DNA from: a bacterium
GTDB lineage: Bacteria; Chloroflexota; Chloroflexia; Thermomicrobiales; UBA6265
Length of the DNA stretch: 6,290 bases
Direction: 5' to 3'
Assembly (NCBI GenBank): GCA_029977305.1
Contig: JAPOLF010000115.1
Span: forward strand, 1 to 6,290
The notes below the pieces were generated by a model. That model searched no databases, was not told the DNA's origin, and was given only the letters and a program-made list of their open reading frames with translations. Position numbers and translations under genes: made by a program. Shown here one piece after another: positions 1 through 5,342 of the stretch (its first letter is position 1; each line of letters starts with the position of its first letter).

Positions 1-1
1 G

Positions 2-511
2 GAGTGGGTGACCACGCAAGGAACGCGCGTCGAGGGGTTCCTGCGGACGGATGCGGCGATGCTCCCAGGATTCTCCGGCGGGCCGCTGGTGAACGGCAGC
101 GGGGCGTTGCTCGGGGTCAACTCCTCCACGCTGGGGCGCGGTGGTGGATTGACGCTGCCACATGTGGCGATCGCGGCGATCGTCGAGAGTCTGCTGGCGC
201 ATGGACATGTGCGCATCGGCTATCTGGGGATCGGAACGCAGCAGGTGGAATTGCCGGCGCGCGTCGTGACGGAGCATCAGTTGCCAGAGCGGGAGGCGCT
301 GGTGGTGGTGCAGATCGAGTCGGGTGGCCCGGCGGACGAGGCTGGGTTGGTGCTGGGGGATGTGGTAATCGCGGCGGATGACCAGCCGACGACATCGCTC
401 GAGGTGCTGCAGGCGCATCTGCGCGGGGACCGGATCGGCACGCTGCTGCACCTGCGATTGCTGCGCGGGGGTGTGCCGCACCTGCTCTCGGTGACGATCG
501 GTGGGCGGTGA
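2..511 (+). CDS. S1C/HtrA-type serine protease with PDZ domain, 3' part only
   Basis: The reading frame is open at the left edge, so the gene begins upstream and only about 169 C-terminal codons are seen. The visible part starts in the second barrel of a trypsin-like protease: an Asp a few residues before the serine loop, then LPGFSGGPLV with the catalytic Ser at codon 74-76, where Phe replaces the usual Asn of GNSGGPL. After that comes a region of about 90 residues reading like a PDZ domain: a YLGIG start, then SGGPADEAGLVLGDVV, the usual carboxylate-loop and GD-x-V pattern of HtrA/Deg proteins. The His and Asp of the triad and any signal peptide lie outside the window, so location and activity cannot be judged. 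Its stop overlaps the start of the next protease gene by 11 bases, so the two are probably co-transcribed and translationally coupled. The family (DegP/HtrA-like, MEROPS S1C) degrades or processes misfolded proteins. The family call is firm and the substrate unknown. Confidence 0.88.
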   Translation, partial: EWVTTQGTRVEGFLRTDAAMLPGFSGGPLVNGSGALLGVNSSTLGRGGGLTLPHVAIAAIVESLLAHGHVRIGYLGIGTQQVELPARVVTEHQLPEREALVVVQIESGGPADEAGLVLGDVVIAADDQPTTSLEVLQAHLRGDRIGTLLHLRLLRGGVPHLLSVTIGGR

Positions 512-1394
512 AGGCGTGGCTGATGGATCAGCGCCTCTGCATGAGGAGATCGGGCACGCCATCGCGGCCATCACCGCGCGGGTGATGCCATCTCTGGTGC
601 ATGTCGGTCAGCGGAATGGCGGTAACGGCGCGGGGATCATCTGGCGCGCGGACGGGGTGATCGTGACCAATCGCCATGTGGTGCGCGAGGACCGGATCGA
701 TATCTGGACGATGGCTGGCGAGCACTTCACCGGGATCGTCGCGGCGCGCCACGCCACGCGAGATCTCGCCGTGGTGAAAGTGGCGGCGGAGGGGTTACCG
801 GCGGCGGAGATCGGCGATTCCTCCCGGGTGCGGCCCGGTGAGGTGGTGCTCGGACTCGGCCATCCGCACGGGTATGCACGATCGCTCACGATGGGCATCG
901 TGGTGGCGGCTGGCCACGCGACGACCCCGGAGGGGCCGCGATCGGGGGACTGGATTCAGACCGATCTGACCTTGCTACCCGGAAACTCCGGCGGTCCGCT
1001 GGTGGATGTGCGCGGGCGGGTGATCGGGATGAGCACGATGGTGCAGGGGCGATTGTCGTTGGCGGTGCCGAGTTTGACGATCGCGGCATTCGTGGCTGGG
1101 GGGCAGGGAGCGGCACACGAGGTCACGTTGGGCCTCAGCGGCGAATTAGCGATGCTGCGACGTGCGGATCATGCAGTGGGATTCGTGGTGACCGGGGTCG
1201 CCGAGGGGAGCGTCGCGGAGGATGCCGGGATGGTGGTCGGTGACGTGGTCGTGGCGATCGGCGATGTCGCAGTGGCCGACGAGGCATCACTTCACCACGG
1301 ATTCACTTTGGCCGGGAGCGGTGAGGCATCAGGCATGACGGTGCTGCGCGGAGGCAAGGCGCGAACGCTGCGGCTGCCGACACGTAGCCTCTGA
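501..1394 (+). CDS. S1C/HtrA-type serine protease with PDZ domain, no signal peptide
   Basis: This is a complete 297-residue trypsin-like protease. The triad can be read as His59 in TNRHVV, Asp88 in RDLAVVKV and Ser163 in LPGNSGGPLV. A single PDZ-like domain follows at about residues 207-294, with EGSVAEDAGMVVGDVVVAIG as its core. The N-terminus goes almost directly into the protease domain (the alpha-helix and PSLVHV strand near residues 20-35). There is no hydrophobic signal sequence or membrane anchor, unlike typical DegP/DegS/HtrA, so I infer a cytoplasmic enzyme. GTG at 501 is chosen because GGTGA at 490-494 can pair with the 16S 3' end with a six-base gap. An in-frame GTG at 516, also preceded by GGTGA (507-511), is an alternative that would shorten the protein by five residues. 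The gene overlaps the preceding protease gene and looks like its diverged tandem copy. It ends 18 bases from the convergent aminotransferase gene, with no hairpin between. Confidence 0.92.
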   Translation: MGGEGVADGSAPLHEEIGHAIAAITARVMPSLVHVGQRNGGNGAGIIWRADGVIVTNRHVVREDRIDIWTMAGEHFTGIVAARHATRDLAVVKVAAEGLPAAEIGDSSRVRPGEVVLGLGHPHGYARSLTMGIVVAAGHATTPEGPRSGDWIQTDLTLLPGNSGGPLVDVRGRVIGMSTMVQGRLSLAVPSLTIAAFVAGGQGAAHEVTLGLSGELAMLRRADHAVGFVVTGVAEGSVAEDAGMVVGDVVVAIGDVAVADEASLHHGFTLAGSGEASGMTVLRGGKARTLRLPTRSL

Positions 1395-1412
1395 CGATGT
1401 GAAGGTTCTCCC

Positions 1413-2612
1413 CTACCCTGCTTGATCGATGGCGAGACGGATGCGACGGACACCTTCGGCCATGAGATCGGGATCGAGGGAGGAGAAGCTGAGGCGGAAG
1501 GCATTGTGCTTGGTGCGCCCCGGGTAAAACCACGAGCCGGGGAGGAAGATCACGCCGTTGTCGGCGGCGGCTGCAAGCAGGTCGTCGGTGTTGTAGCGCT
1601 CAGGGAGTTCGACCCAAAGGAAGAAGCCGCCTTGCGGGACGAGCCACTTGGTTCCGGCCGGCATGTATTGCTCGAGGGCCGCGACGAGGGTGTCGCGGCG
1701 GGCGCGGTACTGCTCGCGAGCCCAAGCGACGTGGCCATCGATGAAGCCGTTGGCAGCGTGATAGACGAGGCGGGTGGCAATGCGGTTGTTACCGATGTGC
1801 ATCACCTCTTTGAGGCCGAAGAGTTGCCGATAGAGCGGCTCGGGGGCGCTGATCCAGCCAACTCGCAGGCCGGGCGAGAGCGTCTTTGAAAAGGTGCCGA
1901 GATAGACCGTTGCGGGATCGAGGGCGCGGAGCGAGGGCAGGGTTTCGCCCTCGTACCGGAAGGCGCTGTAGGGGTCGTCTTCGACGATCAGGATGTCGCG
2001 CTCGCGGGCGAGATCGACGAGGGCTTGTCGGCGCGCGAGCGACATGGTGACGCCGGTCGGGTTCTGGAAGGTGGGGATGGTGTAGATGAATTTCGGTTTG
2101 GCGGGGAGGCGGTCGAGCATCGCGCGGACGTCGTCGACGATGACGCCTTCGTCATCCATGGGCATGCCGAGGACGGTGGCGCCGTGGGATTCGTAGATGC
2201 GGACGGCGTCGGGGAAGGTCGGGGCGTCGACCAAGACGACATCACCGGGATCGATCAGGGCGCGACCGATGATGTCCATGCCTTCTTGGCTGCCATTGAT
2301 GACGAGGATCTCCTCTGCGACCGCAGGGGCGTTGACCTTGGCCATTTGCTCGACGATGAGGCGGCGCAGCGGGGCGTATCCCTCGGTCTCGCCGTAGGTG
2401 AGCATGTCGAGGCCTTCGGACCAGACCGTGGCGGTGGCCTCGGCGAGTCGGTCGGCGGGCATGAGGGATTTCGCGGGGCCGCCATTGCCGAAGAAGATCA
2501 TGTCGGGATGGCGATCGACCATGGCGTCGACCTCCAGCCAGAGGGAGGTCTGGAAGACATCGAGGCGTTCGGCGTAGGCGGTGCGATTCATCTCGCGATT
2601 CGGGCTGGACAT
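1413..2612 (-). CDS. PLP-dependent aminotransferase, fold type I (LysN/KAT II-like)
   Basis: This is a 399-residue class I/II aminotransferase without the N-terminal GntR-type DNA-binding domain of MocR regulators, so it is an enzyme rather than a regulator. Motifs in order: YGETEGYAPLR (73-83); INGSQEGMD (105-113), the phosphate-binding start of the large domain; TFQNPTG with Asn184; VEDDPYS with Asp212 (pyridine nitrogen) and Tyr215; GTFSKTLSPGLRVGW with the Schiff-base Lys243 and Arg250; and FRLSFS with Arg373, the substrate carboxylate-binding arginine. Length and motifs fit the 2-aminoadipate/kynurenine aminotransferase group (LysN, KAT II) and broad-specificity branched or aromatic transaminases. 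Exact substrates cannot be assigned from sequence. The ATG at 2612 is preferred because GGAGGT (2622-2627, minus strand) sits nine bases upstream; the in-frame ATG seven codons later has no comparable site. It follows the AlaX gene by 29 bases in the same direction, so the two probably form an operon. Soluble, cytoplasmic. Confidence 0.93.
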   Translation of the reverse strand: MSSPNREMNRTAYAERLDVFQTSLWLEVDAMVDRHPDMIFFGNGGPAKSLMPADRLAEATATVWSEGLDMLTYGETEGYAPLRRLIVEQMAKVNAPAVAEEILVINGSQEGMDIIGRALIDPGDVVLVDAPTFPDAVRIYESHGATVLGMPMDDEGVIVDDVRAMLDRLPAKPKFIYTIPTFQNPTGVTMSLARRQALVDLARERDILIVEDDPYSAFRYEGETLPSLRALDPATVYLGTFSKTLSPGLRVGWISAPEPLYRQLFGLKEVMHIGNNRIATRLVYHAANGFIDGHVAWAREQYRARRDTLVAALEQYMPAGTKWLVPQGGFFLWVELPERYNTDDLLAAAADNGVIFLPGSWFYPGRTKHNAFRLSFSSLDPDLMAEGVRRIRLAIDQAG

Positions 2613-2641
2613 GCGTGGGCGACCTCCGGTGCTGGCGATGG

Positions 2642-3388
2642 TCAGGCGGGATCGGTGAGGACGATTTCGAGGCGCTTGTTGGCCTTGCCCTTGGAGCGGG
2701 TGCCGACGATGCGGATGCCCCCGACCTCCCGCGTGTTGGCAACGTGCGTGCCGCCGTCGGCCTGAAGATCGAGGCCGACGATCTCGACCGTGCGAATCTC
2801 GGTGATGCCTTCTGGCAAGAGGTTGATTTTGGTGCGGATCAGATCGGGGATCTGGAAGGCTTCCTCCCGCGGGAGGGTGTTGACGCGGACGTCGTGGCCC
2901 GCGGCGATCTCGGCATTGACGCGCTGCTCGATCTCGGCGACGCGCTCCGGGGTGAAGTCGGCGGAATCCATCTCAAAGTCCATGCGGGCGCCATCGAGGG
3001 CCATGTTGCCTCCGGTGACCAAGGCGCCGTAATCGCGAAAGATGGTGCCGCAGAGGACGTGCATGGCGGTGTGGGTGCGCATGAGGTAGTAGCGGTCATC
3101 CCAGTTGAGGGAGCCGTGGACAGCGGAGCCGACGTCGGGGAGTGGGGCATCACCACCGAGGCGGTGCCACGCAACGGCTCCTTGTTTGCGGACAGCCTCG
3201 ACCGGCCACGTGCTGGTGCCGGTGATGGTGCCGGTGTCGCAGGGTTGGCCACCGCCGCCAGCATAGAAGGCGGTGCGGTCGAGGGCGATCTCGCGGGTCT
3301 CGGGGTCCACTGCGACAACGGAGGCGTCGAACTCGGCGACGGTGGCGTCGCGAAGGTAGATGAGGTCAGTGCCGGTCGATTCGGGCAT
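2642..3388 (-). CDS. alaX: AlaX-type alanyl-tRNA editing protein
   Basis: This 248-residue protein resembles the editing half of alanyl-tRNA synthetase. AlaX proteins work as free trans-editing enzymes that hydrolyse Ser- or Gly-tRNA(Ala). An N-terminal barrel domain carries FYAGGGGQP (41-49), matching the Gly-rich FYxxGGGQP motif. The catalytic/metal domain has RTHTAMH with His106 and His110 (the HxxxH metal pair), and LQADGGTHVANTREVGG with His215. In the canonical motif CGGTHV the residue before GGTH is a metal-binding Cys; here it is Asp211. A KGKANKRLEI segment near 233-242 fits the conserved end of the domain. Size and the two-domain layout suggest the AlaX-M type. The start at 3388 is preferred over an in-frame upstream ATG at 3496 because GAGGAA (3396-3401, minus strand) lies seven bases before it and the 36 extra residues show no conservation pattern. 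Soluble, cytoplasmic. First gene of a probable two-gene operon with the aminotransferase. A GATAAAT box at 3409-3415 on the minus strand is the only, weak, -10 candidate. Confidence 0.9.
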   Translation of the reverse strand: MPESTGTDLIYLRDATVAEFDASVVAVDPETREIALDRTAFYAGGGGQPCDTGTITGTSTWPVEAVRKQGAVAWHRLGGDAPLPDVGSAVHGSLNWDDRYYLMRTHTAMHVLCGTIFRDYGALVTGGNMALDGARMDFEMDSADFTPERVAEIEQRVNAEIAAGHDVRVNTLPREEAFQIPDLIRTKINLLPEGITEIRTVEIVGLDLQADGGTHVANTREVGGIRIVGTRSKGKANKRLEIVLTDPA

Positions 3389-3490
3389 TGGGGGGTTCCT
3401 CAACGGGCATTTATCCCGATTTCTGGGCGTTTCTGTTGCTGATTGTCCACGCACCAGCGGTGAGACGCCATGCAGACAGGGCGACAAGGG

Positions 3491-3513
3491 GCACAAAACC
3501 CGGATGGTTGTGC
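3491..3513. repeat. Inverted repeat in divergent intergenic region
   Basis: GCACAA (3491-3496) and TTGTGC (3508-3513) form a perfect 6+6 dyad with 11 bases between. Allowing a two-base bulge, the pairing extends to GCAC/GTGC plus AACC/GGTT around a CGGAT loop. It lies between the AlaX start and the rightward promoter, where an operator for either unit could sit. It is equally compatible with chance or with a hairpin in an upstream leader. No regulator gene is in the window, so the function is unproven. Confidence 0.3.
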
Positions 3514-3571
3514 ATGGAAGGGGCGAGGATCGGGAGATGGGATTGGGGCAGGGTTCTGGCGTTTTGCCTAC

Positions 3572-3600
3572 TTGTCACAGATCAATAGCGTTGCTATAGT
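3572..3600 (+). promoter_or_regulatory. Sigma70-type promoter with extended -10
   Basis: TTGTCA (3572-3577) is separated by exactly 17 bases from TATAGT (3595-3600). Each hexamer matches the sigma70 consensus at five of six positions, and a TG one base before the -10 (3592-3593) makes it an extended -10. This AT-rich stretch stands out in a GC-rich window. It is oriented toward the small exported-protein gene and would start transcription near 3606-3608. Confidence 0.7.
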
Positions 3601-3606
3601 CGCGAG

Positions 3607-3948
3607 ACGACGTGCGCACGGGGCTGCGGCAATTGGGTTGTTGCCAGCACAGCGGTGCGAAACCATCGTGGGGAAGCGGGGTTGGGGATGAGCACGCGTC
3701 AGGACGAGTCCATCCGCTGGGAACCATACGCGATGCATGATGACGGTCTGGTTGGGGTGTACACGCACCGCGCCCTTGACCGTGGGGCAGACCCGCGACG
3801 GTTGGCGACCGAGTATCGGTTGGCGCGCTGGGGCCAAGCAGAACTTCCGATCGAGATGATCGCCGAACCGGTAGCGGCAGAGTTCATCGCCGTCGGTCGT
3901 GGCTCACTCCGAGGCGCGAACGATGTACGGGGTGTCAAAGGAGGCGTG
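3607..3948 (+). promoter_or_regulatory. Long structured 5' leader of the exported-protein gene
   Basis: About 340 bases lie between the predicted transcription start and the ATG at 3949. They hold a 10-base palindrome (3611-3620), a hairpin GGCAA/TTGCC (3628-3632 with 3641-3645), a hairpin GCAC/GTGC (3647-3650 with 3655-3658), and three GGGG tracts in a row (3670-3673, 3678-3681, 3684-3687). GGATG (3686-3690) can pair with CATCC at about 3711-3715. I could not match this to a known riboswitch class. The frame of the downstream gene stays open through the whole stretch to a GTG at 3655 and an ATG at 3688, so part of it may instead be coding. Neither start has a good Shine-Dalgarno, and the hypothetical 87-residue extension matches no family I know. 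I favour a leader but do not exclude an N-terminal extension. Confidence 0.4.
3937..3944 (+). promoter_or_regulatory. Strong Shine-Dalgarno that decides the start at 3949
   Basis: AAAGGAGG is an almost complete anti-16S match, with a four-base gap to the ATG at 3949. Being immediately before a canonical signal peptide, it argues strongly for initiation here even though the upstream frame is open. Confidence 0.7.
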
Positions 3949-4380
3949 ATGCGCCGACCGGTGCGGATGATGATCGCGGCGGGGATCGCGCTGCTGGTGC
4001 TGTTGCCGATCGGGGCGATGGTTGCCGGGGCTGAGACGCCGTCGATCGCGGACATCGCGATCGTGGGGACAGCGGCGACCGCCGTTGACCTCGCCGATGA
4101 CCAGGGGATGGACATCGACATTCTGAACCCGACGCCGGGAATGCCGAGCCTTCACCTTGGCGGACTCGGTTCGACCGGGGTGATTCCGCCGATCGGCGGA
4201 ATCGGGCCGATCTTCCCGGGGGCATTGGCAGGATCGCTGAACGGGGAACCGGCCGATGTCTCGATCTCCGAATCCGAGACGATCACCGATGCGGTGGTGA
4301 CGGCGCCGGACGGCACCGAGGTGTCCGGTGACAACGTGACGATGGGGCCATCCTGGCCGTCGAACGTGCCGATGCGCTAG
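3949..4380 (+). CDS. Small exported Gly/Pro-rich protein of unknown function
   Basis: This 143-residue protein belongs to no family I recognise. It has a textbook signal peptide: positively charged MRRPVRMM, a hydrophobic core at about residues 9-25, and a VAGAET region with likely cleavage after Ala28. The mature part has no cysteine. It carries a glycine-, proline- and isoleucine-rich low-complexity stretch at about 62-97 (PPIGGIGPIFPG in its middle), then a Ser/Thr/Asp/Glu-rich, strand-like tail (SISESETITDAVVTAPDG). That composition suggests a secreted or surface structural protein rather than an enzyme. The start is set by AAAGGAGG at 3937-3944, four bases before the ATG, the best ribosome-binding site in the window. 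The frame remains open upstream to 3688, so a 230-residue version with an internal membrane helix is possible but less likely. It stands alone behind its own promoter and is followed by a hairpin, so it looks monocistronic. Confidence 0.65.
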   Translation: MRRPVRMMIAAGIALLVLLPIGAMVAGAETPSIADIAIVGTAATAVDLADDQGMDIDILNPTPGMPSLHLGGLGSTGVIPPIGGIGPIFPGALAGSLNGEPADVSISESETITDAVVTAPDGTEVSGDNVTMGPSWPSNVPMR

Positions 4381-4496
4381 GACGCGGCGGCGAGATTCGA
4401 CGTTCGACCTTTGCCTATTGACGACGTGGACAGCGCGGTTGGGGATTGTGATGGGGATCGCCACCCGATGACCGACTGACCACACGCGGGAGGGAG

Positions 4497-4533
4497 CGAC
4501 GACGGGGATCGGGCAACCGGTCCCCGTCGCCGT
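4497..4533 (+). terminator. GC-rich hairpin with GCAA tetraloop, probable terminator
   Basis: Arms 4501-4512 and 4517-4528 pair over 12 bases with one T-G wobble around a GCAA (GNRA) loop. Pairing continues as C4500-G4529 and, past one A-C mismatch, to 4496-4498 with 4531-4533. It lies about 115 bases after the exported-protein stop and just before the next promoter, the expected place for a transcription terminator. No T-run follows (GTGTCTGTGG), so it would be a U-poor terminator or a 3'-end stabilising structure. The bases between 4381 and 4496 hold nothing else I can support beyond a lone TTGACG at 4418-4423 without a good -10. Confidence 0.6.
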
Positions 4534-4553
4534 GTCTGTGGGGGGATGCGGCC

Positions 4554-4559
4554 TATACT
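4554..4559 (+). promoter_or_regulatory. -10-like box upstream of the NfeD-slipin operon
   Basis: TATACT matches five of six bases of the -10 consensus and sits 43 bases ahead of the NfeD start, immediately after the hairpin that ends the previous unit. No convincing -35 lies 16-18 bases upstream (around 4530-4537). Transcription would begin near 4566, which makes the in-frame ATG at 4546 untranscribed and supports the start at 4597. Confidence 0.4.
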
Positions 4560-4596
4560 TCCCGGCATCACTCACCCCGCCACGAGGGTCACGCCA

Positions 4597-5304
4597 ATGT
4601 CTCCCCTGCTCTTCCTCGTCTCGCTGCAAGCGGAAATGGGTTCGGGTTTTCTCGACTGGCTGGGGCAGCCCATCGTGGCGTATCTGTTGCTGGTGTTGGG
4701 CGGGTGGGCGCTGTTCTTCGAGTTGGCGGCGCCGGGGTTGACGATCCCGGCATTGGTTGGTGGGGTGGCGATCGGGCTCGGGCTGTGGGGGATGGTGCTG
4801 CAGCCGACGAATTGGGCAGGCGCCCTGATGGTGCTGATCGCCTTCTTGTGTTTCTACGCCGACATCATCGTGAAAAGCCTCGGGTTGCTCACGATTGTCG
4901 GGGTGATCGCGTTCATCCTCGGATCGTTCTCGCTCTTCCCGGACAACGCGCCAGCCGGGGATGTCCCGATCTGGCTGACGTACCTCTTGGCGTTCGGCTT
5001 GGCGGGATTCTTCTATTGGGTCGGGAAGTTCGTGCGCGGGACGCGCGGGATGAAATCGACGACCGGACGCGAAGGGCTGATGGGCACCGTTGGCATCGCA
5101 CGGGGTGACGTGTCGCCGTACGGGGTGGTGTTCGCGGCTGGGGAACTCTGGCAGGCGACGGCACTGGGTGGCGAAATGATCGTCGCGGGGACCCCGGTGG
5201 TGATCCAGCAGGTGGACGGGTTACGGATCACCGTACGACCGGCATCGGCGGAAGAAGCGGAGAACGCCGGGGTCGCGGTGGTGAAGCCCGGGGCATCGAT
5301 CTAG
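4597..5304 (+). CDS. nfeD: NfeD family membrane protein lacking the ClpP-like protease domain
   Basis: This 235-residue integral membrane protein has five hydrophobic segments at about residues 25-43, 47-68, 74-92, 95-114 and 124-145. FELAAPGLTIPALVGG at the end of the first and into the second is typical of the NfeD membrane core. A soluble C-terminal domain at about 155-216 follows, with a GLMGTVGIA start, AAGELWQA, an IVAGTPVVI strand and DGLRITV: the small OB-fold beta barrel of NfeD. Long-form NfeD (NfeD1a) has a ClpP-class serine protease domain before this membrane core. Here only about 24 residues precede the first helix, so that domain is absent. The ATG at 4597 has GAGGG (4584-4588) eight bases upstream; the longer frame from 4546 overlaps the -10 box. 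The slipin gene follows after 38 bases, the conserved NfeD-stomatin operon in which the OB-fold partner is thought to bind the SPFH protein. Confidence 0.9.
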   Translation: MSPLLFLVSLQAEMGSGFLDWLGQPIVAYLLLVLGGWALFFELAAPGLTIPALVGGVAIGLGLWGMVLQPTNWAGALMVLIAFLCFYADIIVKSLGLLTIVGVIAFILGSFSLFPDNAPAGDVPIWLTYLLAFGLAGFFYWVGKFVRGTRGMKSTTGREGLMGTVGIARGDVSPYGVVFAAGELWQATALGGEMIVAGTPVVIQQVDGLRITVRPASAEEAENAGVAVVKPGASI

Positions 5305-5342
5305 CGAGAGCGGTCGCAACGACAACGGAGAAGGGAGTCGCC

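Noticed and set aside
1395..1412. Bidirectional terminator between the convergent protease and aminotransferase genes
   Set aside because: The 18-base gap has no inverted repeat or T-run.
2025..3442. Two long plus-strand open frames (2025-2765 and 2615-3442) antisense to the aminotransferase and AlaX genes
   Set aside because: They lie opposite clear, motif-rich genes, have biased Gly/Asp/Val composition typical of antisense frames in GC-rich DNA, and show no family motif.
3670..3687. G-quadruplex
   Set aside because: Only three adjacent GGGG tracts are present. A fourth GGG is about 30 bases away, so a stable three-layer quadruplex is doubtful.
3661..3810. Resemblance to a c-di-AMP (ydaO) riboswitch
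   Set aside because: Only short G-rich pieces resemble it. The conserved CCGACAGCU-NACC core and the paired P1 context are absent. Listed as something to test, not called.
3699..4629. Minus-strand open frames across the exported-protein gene
   Set aside because: Low-complexity Arg/Pro-rich translations with no good ribosome-binding site. The plus strand has the promoter, Shine-Dalgarno and signal peptide.
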